Shown here piece by piece: positions 34,207 through 42,917 of a stretch of DNA of 64,000 bases. Location: positions 348,057 through 412,056 of the forward strand of contig CALVFT010000001.1 in NCBI GenBank assembly GCA_944326915.1. The letters run 5' to 3'. The first letter of the stretch is position 1; each line of letters begins with the position of its first letter. The notes beneath the pieces were generated by a model that was not told the DNA's origin, searched no databases, and saw only the letters and a program-made list of their open reading frames with translations. The stretch is from Candidatus Gastranaerophilales bacterium. GTDB lineage: Bacteria; Cyanobacteriota; Vampirovibrionia; Gastranaerophilales; Gastranaerophilaceae. A program made the position numbers and the translations under genes.

Positions 34207-35742
34207 TTATTTAGTATAACCAATAGGTTTTCTTGTATTTGCTTGCTTACTGTCAGAAAATGCTTTTATTGCTTTGTCAATGTCTTCAGGAAGTATTGTG
34301 AAGTTATCAATATCACTGTCTTTTAATGTATTGTTTTCCATTTTTTCAAAAATTCCTGCACGTTGATATCCAAGAGAATGTGCTTCATTGACGATATATT
34401 TAACATCAGCTCCGCTAGCTTTTAAGTCAAATAAACGTTTTGCTATTTCGTCTTTGTTAACTTTTGGATCAAGTGGCTTGTTTTTTGCATGGATATCAAA
34501 GATTTTTTTCAAACCGTCAAGATTAGGAAGTCCTACTTCTAAGTGTTTTCCAAATCTTCCTGAACGTGTGATTGCAGAGTCAAGAGATTTGAAATTATTT
34601 GTAGCTGCTATTACATAGACTTCACTGCCTTCATTATCAATATCTGACATTAAAGTAAGAATTTGATCTACAACCTTATTTCCGTATTCATTTGAACTAT
34701 TCTCTCTGCTTCTTGCAACTGCATCAAATTCATCAATGAAAATAATACTTGGTTGATTTTCTTTCGCAGATTCAAATAAATTTCTCCAATTTGACTCAGA
34801 TTCTCCTACCCATTTTGATTCAAGTTCAAGCCCGTTTAGTCCAAAGAAATTAGCATTAGCTTCATTAGCAAGAGCTCTAGCTATATGTGTTTTACCAGTT
34901 CCCGGAGGTCCGTATAAAATAAAACCATGGTTTACATCAATATTTTCAAATCCCTTTGGATATTTCATAGGATAGATGATACTTTTTTTCAATTCATCAA
35001 TAAGTTTGTCTTGTCCTCCTACATCTTTGAATGTTACAGGATTTGCTTTCTTTCTAACTTCAACACCAAGTGATGAAATATTTTTCTTGTTAATTTTTTC
35101 AATTTCAGGAGTTACTTCTTGTGTGAAGTCAAAAGCTCTTGCGAAATTTTTTCTAAATGCACTTAAATTAGTTTTAGGTTTATCTTTTATTGGTAGTAAA
35201 GTTTCTCCAAATTGCAAAATATCATTAGGTAATACATATGCAATATCTTCTGATTTAAGAGTTTCTTTTTTGCCGTTAGATAATATATCTATATCAAATT
35301 TATTAGGATTTATTACTTCTATGTCATCGGCAAAATTCTTAACAAATCCTAATGTGCCTGAAATATTATCATCTTCTATGAAATATGCTCTTTTGATAAC
35401 GTGGGTAATCATATCTATTGAATTAGATATTGCCTTTTTAGCTTCTTGTAAATTTTTACCCGTCATAATTAAATCTCCACGACGAAATACTTCGAACATA
35501 GAAGCAAGTCTATCCTCTAAAGGAATTTGTTTTACCAGTTGTAATGATGTTTTATTTATTCCGGTAAAATTAGTTGTTTTTTTGTTGATTAAAAGTTGGT
35601 TATAGTTTGTATCCACAAGTGTAAGTGCTGGTTTTTGTGAATTGATAGGGTGTTGTGGCATAACATTAGATTGTTGTGCTTTGTGTTGAGAGATAAATGC
35701 TTGAGGATTTGTCTTGTAAGCTTGTACAGGTGTAATTTTCAT
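34207..35742 (-). CDS. Single-domain AAA+ ATPase with the N-terminal F-x-G tag
   Basis: 511 residues. The first 55 are Gln/Pro/Asn-rich and end in TNFTG (57-61). A domain of unknown type spans about 65-230, then a classical AAA module of the FtsH/Cdc48 family: FKDVGGQ, Walker A GPPGTGKT at 278-285, Walker B IIFIDEFD at 333-340 and arginine fingers R393/R396 (TRSGRFG). There is no protease HExxH, membrane segment or second AAA domain, so it resembles katanin/Vps4-type unfoldases more than FtsH. GGAG precedes the ATG. Function unknown. Confidence 0.85.
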   Translation of the reverse strand: MKITPVQAYKTNPQAFISQHKAQQSNVMPQHPINSQKPALTLVDTNYNQLLINKKTTNFTGINKTSLQLVKQIPLEDRLASMFEVFRRGDLIMTGKNLQEAKKAISNSIDMITHVIKRAYFIEDDNISGTLGFVKNFADDIEVINPNKFDIDILSNGKKETLKSEDIAYVLPNDILQFGETLLPIKDKPKTNLSAFRKNFARAFDFTQEVTPEIEKINKKNISSLGVEVRKKANPVTFKDVGGQDKLIDELKKSIIYPMKYPKGFENIDVNHGFILYGPPGTGKTHIARALANEANANFFGLNGLELESKWVGESESNWRNLFESAKENQPSIIFIDEFDAVARSRENSSNEYGNKVVDQILTLMSDIDNEGSEVYVIAATNNFKSLDSAITRSGRFGKHLEVGLPNLDGLKKIFDIHAKNKPLDPKVNKDEIAKRLFDLKASGADVKYIVNEAHSLGYQRAGIFEKMENNTLKDSDIDNFTILPEDIDKAIKAFSDSKQANTRKPIGYTK

Positions 35743-35780
35743 GCTAGTTTGTCTCCTTTCCTTGTAGATAATAAAAAGTA

Positions 35781-35808
35781 ACCTGTAAATTTATTTGAAT
35801 TTACAGGT
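35781..35808 (-). terminator. Hairpin in the leader of the AAA+ gene
   Basis: An 11-bp perfect stem, ACCTGTAAATT (35781-35791) with AATTTACAGGT (35798-35808), loop of 6. On the minus strand TACTTTTTATT follows. It could attenuate the AAA+ gene or end an upstream small transcript. Confidence 0.5.
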
Positions 35809-35846
35809 GTGTGGAATAAATATTGACGTATTATAATATAGTAAAT

Positions 35847-35933
35847 TCAAATAAAACGGTGCTTTGCAAAAATCCAGAGCCCTGAAATTTGCATAGATTT
35901 AATATGCACTCGTTTTAGTTCCATAAAATTCAT
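35847..35933 (-). CDS. Possible 28-residue basic peptide
   Basis: In the 490-base gap before the ferredoxin gene, the minus strand has TTGACG-N17-TATTGT (near 35970-36003), AAGAAGG 4 nt before an ATG, and a frame reading MNFMELKRVHIKSMQISGLW then IFAKHRFI. It ends just before the hairpin at 35781-35808. Promoter, ribosome-binding site and terminator in order make it plausible. The rest of the gap is A/T-rich; I see only the promoter of the next gene in it. Confidence 0.35.
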   Translation of the reverse strand: MNFMELKRVHIKSMQISGLWIFAKHRFI

Positions 35934-36179
35934 TAACCTTCTTATGTATCCCTGTTTAATATAAATTGTAAAATCTACAATAAATCATGTTTTGATTTTC
36001 GTCAACCCCGCTTTGGGAAGAAAAAAATCACTCTTTTGATTAATTTACTACAAATGTAGTATTAAATATGTAAAAACAGTTTTGGATTTTTTAATAAAGA
36101 TTAATTTTATATAAAAGAATTGCTTTTTTAAAAAAAAATTAATAATGTTTTCTTAAAATTTTTTAATTTTTAAAAAATT

Positions 36180-36208
36180 TACATAATTTAATATTTTTAC
36201 TATAATGA
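36180..36208 (+). promoter_or_regulatory. Promoter of the ferredoxin-nitroreductase gene
   Basis: TTTACA, 17 bp, TATAAT ending near 36208; AGGAGA lies 6 nt before the ATG. Confidence 0.65.
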
Positions 36209-36231
36209 TAGTATGAAATAGGAGATTATAT

Positions 36232-37122
36232 ATGGAAAAAAAGAGTTTTATAATAGATAAGCAAAAATGTATTCATTGTGGTCTTTGTGTTAAGGATTGC
36301 ACAGCAGGTTGTATTGAATTAGATGTAAATAAGACACCTATTATGACTGAAGAAGGAGCACAAAGATGTCTTGAATGTCAGCATTGTCTTGCAGTGTGTC
36401 CTGTAGGGGCTTTATCTGTTTTGGATAAAAAGCCAGAAAATTCTGAGTTAGTTTTTGACAGTTACAATTCTGATGAAATTTTGAATTTAGTTAAATCAAG
36501 ACGAAGTACAAGAAGTTATAGACAGGAAAATGTTTCTAAAGAAAAAATTGATAAAATAAAAAATATGTTGAACTGGACACCTACAGGGTGTAATTTTCAT
36601 AAACTACATTTTTCTTTTATTGATGATATTGAGGTGATGAATGATTTCCGTGATTATGTCAATACAAAATTAATCAAAGTTTTAACAAAAACACCTGTCA
36701 AAGGGATTATGAATAAGTTTTCAAAATATAAAGATGCATTTTTGAACGGAGAGGATGTAATTTTTCGAGGAGCACCACATATGGTTGTTGTATCAGTTCC
36801 AATAACTGCTCCTTGTGCTAATATTGATCCTATTATTGCATTAAGTTATCTTGAATTGTATGCAAATAGTCTGGGGATAGGTACTTTATGGTGTGGTTTT
36901 GCAGAAGTTTGTTTACAGTTTTTTCCGGAGTTGTGTGAATATTTGGAAATACCTGAGGGATATAAGGCATCTTATGTTATGTTGTTCGGAAACCCTGATA
37001 TAAAATACAAACGTACGACGCAACCTGAAAATTTTGAAATAGTTTCTGTACAAAAGAAAGATTTTAAAAAATTGTCATTGGTACAAAAAATAAAAAGATA
37101 TTTTTGGAATTTTATTCGATAA
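36232..37122 (+). CDS. Nitroreductase with N-terminal 4Fe-4S ferredoxin domain
   Basis: 296 residues. Two 4Fe-4S motifs open it: CIHCGLCVKDC (C14 onward) and CLECQHCLAVC with CP near 45-60. An FMN-dependent nitroreductase domain follows (about 80-280: SRRSTRSYRQ, FMN phosphate contact; LGIGTLWCGFAE). Common in clostridia and other anaerobes; it probably takes electrons from ferredoxin and reduces a flavin-accessible substrate, unknown here. Stands alone. Confidence 0.88.
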   Translation: MEKKSFIIDKQKCIHCGLCVKDCTAGCIELDVNKTPIMTEEGAQRCLECQHCLAVCPVGALSVLDKKPENSELVFDSYNSDEILNLVKSRRSTRSYRQENVSKEKIDKIKNMLNWTPTGCNFHKLHFSFIDDIEVMNDFRDYVNTKLIKVLTKTPVKGIMNKFSKYKDAFLNGEDVIFRGAPHMVVVSVPITAPCANIDPIIALSYLELYANSLGIGTLWCGFAEVCLQFFPELCEYLEIPEGYKASYVMLFGNPDIKYKRTTQPENFEIVSVQKKDFKKLSLVQKIKRYFWNFIR

Positions 37123-37134
37123 AATTTTTAAGAT

Positions 37135-37668
37135 TTATTCCGCATACTCTCTTGTCATTATGATGTTACCTTTTTCATCATAACCATTTTTGCCTACCCA
37201 GTGAGCGATTAATTTTCCGTTAGGAGAAAAAATGAAAGTTTCTTCTTTTGATGTACGAAGACTCATATTCACAAGATTGCCTGATGTGTCGTATTTGTAT
37301 GTTTTATAGGGATATTGTGTAGAAGTTTTTTCTTCAACATATAAAAGACTGCCATCATTTTTGTAGTAATAGACATGTAATTGGTCTTCAAAATACATTA
37401 TTGCATATGTATAATCCGAAAACATTGCAAGTATTCTATCTTTTTGATTGACTTCTCCTTTGAGAAGACAATTGAGATTTGTTCTATGTTTGTAATCGTA
37501 TGCATGAGTTTTAATATATTTTTTATCAATAGTATTTTGATTTGGACTTGTTAGCTCATTTCTCGCACGGGTTACATTATAATCTATACCACCTGTAATT
37601 ATTGTTTCTGCAAAAGCGTTTTGCATTGTGAGGGTTAGTAGAGTCAAAATACAAATTTTTTTAATCAT
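37135..37668 (-). CDS. Exported hypothetical protein with YD/MORN-like repeats
   Basis: 177 residues. Signal peptide IKKICILTLLTLTMQNAFA. The mature part is beta-rich with recurring tyrosine/glycine turns (YYYKNDGSLLYVEE, YKYDTSGNLVNMS, FSPNGKLIAHW, YDEKGNIIM), like short YD or MORN-type repeats found in secreted proteins. Its start lies 1 base after the stop of the upstream 620-residue gene and GGAG precedes it, so the two are co-translated. Function unknown. Confidence 0.65.
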   Translation of the reverse strand: MIKKICILTLLTLTMQNAFAETIITGGIDYNVTRARNELTSPNQNTIDKKYIKTHAYDYKHRTNLNCLLKGEVNQKDRILAMFSDYTYAIMYFEDQLHVYYYKNDGSLLYVEEKTSTQYPYKTYKYDTSGNLVNMSLRTSKEETFIFSPNGKLIAHWVGKNGYDEKGNIIMTREYAE

Positions 37669-37669
37669 A

Positions 37670-39532
37670 TTAATTCTCCGTTTTATAAAGCCTGATAAAG
37701 AAACAAGCTACGTGTTGGATTGAATCTACTCTTACCCATTGACGAGTTGCTTTAAACCTGATTGTTCGTCGTGAGCGTTGAGGGTTTTTGTGTGCATAAT
37801 TGTTTTTGTCATTCACGTATAATGAAAATTGGCTTTTGGCTGCTCGTTTGCAGGCTGATAAAATTTTTGTAGCAAGCTCTTCTTTGCCGAGTTTCTTCGC
37901 AAGATAGTATGATGCAATCAGTCCTTCAGAGCGCGCTCCGTCAGGGAAATAATGATCTCCGTGTTCATAAAAATATCCGCCATCATAATCAATGTATGGA
38001 GTATCATTTTGGGAATACATTTTTTCCATTAGTATATTAGCATCTTGGAATACAAAATTAATTAAATTTTCTTTCCTGAAACTTTCATCTTCGCACCATT
38101 CTTCGATAGCTTGCATTAACCAAGCATCAGAAGGGAGTGCGGTGAAAAGTTCTTTATAATATTTTGGACGTTCATCTACAATCCAATTAAGTGCTTTTCT
38201 TGCACGTTTTCTTACGTCATCTACAAATTTTTTATTTTTATCATAATGATTGCAGAAAAGAGCAAGACCTAAAAGAGCTTCTCCTGGGTAGTAGAATGAG
38301 AACATTTCCTTTCTGTCTTTGTCATTAACTTTCAATAAAGGTTTGCCGTTGTTGTATTGCGGATGGATGTAATATCCAAGTAGTTCTCCGCTTTTTGTCA
38401 TTCTACTTAAAATATGATTTATATAGCCTTCGATATAATCGTCATAACTTGTATCACCTGTTGTTATGCGGTATTTCATCATTGAAACCGCAAAAAGTCC
38501 TGTACCGCCAAGTTTTGCTTTGTTGTTGAGGAATGAATAATAAGCTGGTTTTTTCTCAAATTCATGCTTTTGTGTAATTGATACACAGTAGTCAATTGCT
38601 TTTTTAGCTGCGTGCAGGTATTTTTCATTTTTTGTAAGATTATAAGCGTGTAAGAGAGTTATAATTCCACCACAATGCCTTAAATCATTGTAGTATAAAT
38701 TATCTTTTTTACGTGTAGGGTGTTCATGGTCTACAAAATTGTCTTCTTTGCAGTCATAGTAATATAGAAATCTTCCGTCATCATACATATTTTCAACTAA
38801 CCAATCGCAGCTATTGATAAATTGGTCAAGTAGTATATCATAACTGAATTCCGGATATAGAATGTTTCCACGATATAGTGGTATTGCTTCATTTTTGTAT
38901 GTAATAAAAGCATGGCTTTTTAGAAGAAAATATTCACATCCAGGGGTTTCTTTTAATATTGCAATACGTTCAGGAATTTTATTTGTCATTTTGCCGATAG
39001 AAGTTTTTCTTATTACTCCATTAAGTGCCTGTTTTAGACCTAAGTGACTTAGGGTAAAACCGTCAGTTGGCATATAGTAATAAGAAACTCCGTCTTTTTT
39101 TAGTTCTAGGCCATTTATACCTATTTCAAAACGGTCTTCATTAAATTCTGATTGTTGAAGACGTCTTAGTGTTGTCTGTAATCTATGGGTAGAAAATTCA
39201 ATCATTATACGGCATTTATCTGTATTTTCTACTTCAAATTGAGAAAATCTTTTGTGCTCTCTTAGTTTTTCGATATCTCTATTTAGTGCGGCATTTAATT
39301 CTTTTCTTACACTGCCGTATTTTATAAAATCTTGTCCTTCTTGAAAAAGAGAAATATATAAGATAGTGGTGGATGGTTTGTAATCAAGGATTCCTTGAAG
39401 ATTTAAGTCGTTTGTTTTTATTGGTTTTCCAGATATGAGAGAATTTCTTATGCGTTGTAGAAGTTCTGTCATAACATCAAAATTTTGGTTAAAATATTCT
39501 CTTTCTTGATCGTTTTCTATTTTGTAATCCAT
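37670..39532 (-). CDS. Alpha/alpha-toroid (six-hairpin glycosidase-like) protein
   Basis: 620 residues, no signal peptide. An N-terminal domain (about 40-220, with SLFQEGQDFIKYGSVRKEL) resembles AMMECR1-type folds (loose, from memory). From about 225 on, repeated helical hairpins appear: INSCDWLVENMYDDGRFLYY, LRHCGGIITLLHAYNLTKNE, LGGTGLFAVSMMKYR, YPGEALLGLALFCNHY and DGARSEGLIASYYLAKKLG. These are the (alpha/alpha)6 barrel of epimerases, lanthionine cyclases and glycoside hydrolases. Substrate cannot be told. Operon with a secreted small protein. Confidence 0.65.
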   Translation of the reverse strand: MDYKIENDQEREYFNQNFDVMTELLQRIRNSLISGKPIKTNDLNLQGILDYKPSTTILYISLFQEGQDFIKYGSVRKELNAALNRDIEKLREHKRFSQFEVENTDKCRIMIEFSTHRLQTTLRRLQQSEFNEDRFEIGINGLELKKDGVSYYYMPTDGFTLSHLGLKQALNGVIRKTSIGKMTNKIPERIAILKETPGCEYFLLKSHAFITYKNEAIPLYRGNILYPEFSYDILLDQFINSCDWLVENMYDDGRFLYYYDCKEDNFVDHEHPTRKKDNLYYNDLRHCGGIITLLHAYNLTKNEKYLHAAKKAIDYCVSITQKHEFEKKPAYYSFLNNKAKLGGTGLFAVSMMKYRITTGDTSYDDYIEGYINHILSRMTKSGELLGYYIHPQYNNGKPLLKVNDKDRKEMFSFYYPGEALLGLALFCNHYDKNKKFVDDVRKRARKALNWIVDERPKYYKELFTALPSDAWLMQAIEEWCEDESFRKENLINFVFQDANILMEKMYSQNDTPYIDYDGGYFYEHGDHYFPDGARSEGLIASYYLAKKLGKEELATKILSACKRAAKSQFSLYVNDKNNYAHKNPQRSRRTIRFKATRQWVRVDSIQHVACFFIRLYKTEN

Positions 39533-39678
39533 ATTTGCTTTTCCCTGTGTTATTTTGAATATAATAACATATCTTTTTTATTTGGATATCCTTAAAATAA
39601 TTTAGATAACCGTTAAATATAGCTATTTAGATAATGCTAAATTTTATAAAATTTCTGATAATTAATTCGGAGATAATT

Positions 39679-39969
39679 ATGAGAATAAATGCTTTACCCT
39701 CGTATAATCCGAGTTATACGAATATGAAATATCAAAATCAAATAAGAAAAGATAATACAAATTTTACAGGCATGTCTAAAATTAGCCAATCAATAAAAAA
39801 TGAGGCTGGAACTTTAGGTGCAATTGCTTGTGTTTTGGGTGTACCCTTTCTGATGTGCCTTGCTCTTAAGCGAATTTTAGGTTTAGACAAGCAGGATTCA
39901 CCTGATTATATTTTCTTGAATGACGGAACATATTTTGCTCATGTTGACGATTTTAAAGAAAAATATTGA
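39679..39969 (+). CDS. Small membrane protein with the N-terminal F-x-G tag
   Basis: 96 residues. MRINALPSYNPSYTNMKYQN leads to TNFTGM at 27-32, the tag. One hydrophobic segment follows (about 48-66, LGAIACVLGVPFLMCLAL), then a short acidic tail. The frame is open to 39634, but GGAG lies 6 nt before the ATG at 39679. Its stop abuts the stop of the convergent ABC-F gene. Confidence 0.7.
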   Translation: MRINALPSYNPSYTNMKYQNQIRKDNTNFTGMSKISQSIKNEAGTLGAIACVLGVPFLMCLALKRILGLDKQDSPDYIFLNDGTYFAHVDDFKEKY

Positions 39970-41598
39970 TTATTTTTTTACTAATTCTCTGTAAATTTCT
40001 GAACGTCGTTTAATTACGGTTGGATTTTTCAGATATTCGTCATACTTGTTACGCATGTTGATGTATCCGTTTGGAGAAATTTCAACAATTCTGTCTGCAA
40101 CTGTCTGGATTAGTTGATAATCTTGTGATGTAAACAAAATTGTACCAGGATAATCAATCATTGCATTGTTTAGTGCAGTAATTGATTCCAAATCCAAATG
40201 GTTTGTTGGTTCGTCAAAAATCATAACATTTGCTTCTGCTATCATCATTTTTGCAAGAATACATCTTACTTTTTCACCACCTGATAGGACATTTACTTTT
40301 TTGTCTGCATCTTCTCCTGAAAATAGCATTCTGCCAAGATATCCTCTCAAATAGTTTACATGTTGGTCAAGTGAATATTGTGCAAGCCATTGCATGATTG
40401 TCTTGTCGTTTTCAAAATAAAAATTGTTGTCCATAGGGAAATATGAATGGGTTGCAGTGACACCCCATGTAATTTCGCCACTGTCTGGTTGCATATTACC
40501 TTCTATCATTTCAAATAAAGATGTAATTATTTGAGGATCTTTAGCAATAAATGCAATTTTTTCTCCCTGAGTAACGTCAAGTGAGAAGTTTTTCATTAAA
40601 AGTTCACCATCTACTGATTTTGTAAGATTTTTTATTGTAAGAACGTCTTTTCCTGGAATTTTGTTGTATGTAAATCTTATTCTTGGATATTGACGCGATG
40701 ATGGTTTTATTTCTTCTAATGAAAGTTTATCTAACATATTTTTTCTAGATGTAGCTTGTTTTGCTTTAGAAGCATTTGCACTAAATCTTGCAATGAAAGC
40801 TTTTAATTCTTCCATTTTTTCTTCTGTTTTTTTGTTTTGTTCTTCTTTTTGTTTTTGTATTAATTGACTTGCTTGTGACCAGAATGTGTAGTTACCTGTA
40901 TAAAGCTGAATGTTTTTGTAATCAATATCTGCTATATGGGTACATACATTATCAAGAAATTTTCTGTCGTGAGAAACTACAATAACAAGATTTGGAAAGT
41001 CTATTAAAAATTCCTCAAGCCAAGCTATTGTATTCAAGTCAAGGTGGTTTGTAGGTTCATCAAGCAATAAAATATCAGGATTGCCAAATAGTGCTTGAGC
41101 TAATAGGACTCGAACCTTTTCACTACCAGCTAAATTTTTCATTTGCTCATAATGTAATGCATCAGGAATACCTAATTCACTTAACAATGATGCTGCCATA
41201 GATTCAGCTTGCCATCCATCAAGTTCTGCAAATTGTTCTTCTAAGTGTGCAGCTTTTATTCCATCTTCGTCATTGAAGTCAGGTTTTGCATACAATGCAT
41301 CACGTTCTGTCATTATGTCATATAGTTTTTTGTGTCCCATTATAACTGTATCAATTACTCGATATTCGTCAAATTCAAAATGGTTTTGTTTTAATACAGC
41401 GATTCTGTCACCCTTACCAATATGAACCTCTCCTGAAGTTGGTTCAATATCACCTGATAAAACTTTTAATAATGTTGATTTTCCTGCACCATTAGCTCCA
41501 ATTACTCCATAGCAATTTCCAGGGGCAAATTTGATCGATACATTTTCAAATAATGTTTGTGATCCAAATCTTACAGTAAGTTTATTTGTAGTTATCAT
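39970..41598 (-). CDS. ABC-F ATPase (EttA/Uup/YbiT type)
   Basis: Ribosome-associated translation factor of the ABC-F family. Two ABC modules without membrane domain: Walker A GANGAGKST near residue 37, signature region LAGSEKVRVLLAQAL and D-loop DEPTNHLDL; the second module has LSGGEKVRCILAKMM and a second DEPTNHLDL. Its own P-loop is degenerate (FIAKDPQIITSL). The P-site-interacting linker (about 235-300) is Lys/Glu-rich. 542 residues from the ATG at 41598; AGGAAA precedes it. The upstream 18 codons overlap the promoter. Confidence 0.9.
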   Translation of the reverse strand: MITTNKLTVRFGSQTLFENVSIKFAPGNCYGVIGANGAGKSTLLKVLSGDIEPTSGEVHIGKGDRIAVLKQNHFEFDEYRVIDTVIMGHKKLYDIMTERDALYAKPDFNDEDGIKAAHLEEQFAELDGWQAESMAASLLSELGIPDALHYEQMKNLAGSEKVRVLLAQALFGNPDILLLDEPTNHLDLNTIAWLEEFLIDFPNLVIVVSHDRKFLDNVCTHIADIDYKNIQLYTGNYTFWSQASQLIQKQKEEQNKKTEEKMEELKAFIARFSANASKAKQATSRKNMLDKLSLEEIKPSSRQYPRIRFTYNKIPGKDVLTIKNLTKSVDGELLMKNFSLDVTQGEKIAFIAKDPQIITSLFEMIEGNMQPDSGEITWGVTATHSYFPMDNNFYFENDKTIMQWLAQYSLDQHVNYLRGYLGRMLFSGEDADKKVNVLSGGEKVRCILAKMMIAEANVMIFDEPTNHLDLESITALNNAMIDYPGTILFTSQDYQLIQTVADRIVEISPNGYINMRNKYDEYLKNPTVIKRRSEIYRELVKK

Positions 41599-41773
41599 AT
41601 ATGTTTTCCTATCTATATTTTCAGCTAATGAATAGTATAATATAAAAATCACAAAATTAATATTTTATAGTTATTACAGATGTAATAGTTTGTAAATAAA
41701 TATTCATATTTATAAATATTTTGTTGTAAAAAATATATCACGTAATATAATTTTCTCACGGAAGGTTTTATAA

Positions 41774-42907
41774 ATGTTGAGTATTACCCCGATTGTTAAT
41801 TTAAAAAATTCATATAATCAATTTTCGACACAAGTTATAAGTTTTTGTGGAAAGCCTCCTGTTGAGAAAAAAACAGAACAGGATGTTTTTATACATTCTG
41901 TTAAAGTAAAAAAAAGAGAGAAAAATTCTCTTAATAAACAAATTGCACAATTTCCACAAGATGTTGCTTACAAAAAGGCAATGCTTATCAATATGGGGGA
42001 AAATCCAAAAAACTTATATAGATTAAATTCGATTGCAGGACCTCATGAATTTGAAAAGTTTTTGAACGCTCATAATTCAGATGAAGATTTTTATAGACCT
42101 GGAGTGAGACCTGCTTCACGATTGGGTGATATTGATTCTCACGATATGAGAAATGTTGAATCAGGCAAATATGGTGCAAACTTACATATTCATTCTACTC
42201 ACTCAGATGGCCATTTGACAATATCAGAAATTCTTGATCAAGCTGTTAGATATGCTGATGAAAGAAATCAAAAACTTGGAATAAATGAACCTTTTTATAT
42301 TGCGATTACTGATCATAATACATTAGAAGGTTCAAAAGAAGCTTTGGATTTGATATATAAAAATCCACAAAAATATAAAAATATTAAAGTTGTTTTAGGT
42401 GTTGAAATATCTGCTAAAACTCCTGAAATAAAAGGTTTTCAATTAAGACGCCCAAGAACTACACATATACTTGCAATGTGTGTTGATCCCCATGAAGAAG
42501 TTTTTGGTAGTTATATAAAAAGTTTAAGTGAAGCAAGCCGTACGGTTATGCATGCAAGATATACAACTCTTGAAGAAATTGTTGAAGTATTAAAAGATGA
42601 CAAAACTGTAAAATTAGGTTTGGCTCATCCAGCTTATCCTAATATGAAAGATGACTTGAAATCTTCAAGCAGATACAAGGCTGCTGTATTAGAAATGATT
42701 CAACATTTTCAAAGAGTCGCAAAAGACAAAGGTGTTTTTGTTGAAGGTTACTATCAAGGATATAAGGATGAATTATCTCTTGATAAAAAATTAACAAAAT
42801 TAATCAAAAAATATTGTGACTATCTTGGTTTGTTAAAAGACGGCGGAATGGATACTCATTTTACGAGTATCTTCCATAGTTGCAGCAAGTGGTTTTTTAA
42901 GAAGTAA
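41774..42907 (+). CDS. PHP-domain phosphoesterase with the N-terminal F-x-G tag
   Basis: 377 residues. The N-terminus MLSITPIVNLKNSYNQFSTQ ends in ISFCGK (22-27), the tag. The PHP metal-binding domain starts near 135: ANLHIHSTHSDGHLTIS holds the HxH motif, AITDHNTLEG the DHN motif, and GVEISAKTP a metal-ligand Glu; GLAHPAYPN contributes the late His. It should hydrolyse a phosphoester or a nucleotide, with an unknown substrate. Monocistronic. Confidence 0.82.
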   Translation: MLSITPIVNLKNSYNQFSTQVISFCGKPPVEKKTEQDVFIHSVKVKKREKNSLNKQIAQFPQDVAYKKAMLINMGENPKNLYRLNSIAGPHEFEKFLNAHNSDEDFYRPGVRPASRLGDIDSHDMRNVESGKYGANLHIHSTHSDGHLTISEILDQAVRYADERNQKLGINEPFYIAITDHNTLEGSKEALDLIYKNPQKYKNIKVVLGVEISAKTPEIKGFQLRRPRTTHILAMCVDPHEEVFGSYIKSLSEASRTVMHARYTTLEEIVEVLKDDKTVKLGLAHPAYPNMKDDLKSSSRYKAAVLEMIQHFQRVAKDKGVFVEGYYQGYKDELSLDKKLTKLIKKYCDYLGLLKDGGMDTHFTSIFHSCSKWFFKK

Positions 42908-42917
42908 TTAGACTTTT

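Noticed and set aside
34976..35605. 209-codon plus-strand frame opposite the AAA+ gene
   Set aside because: Hydrophobic low-complexity antisense of a well-supported coding region.
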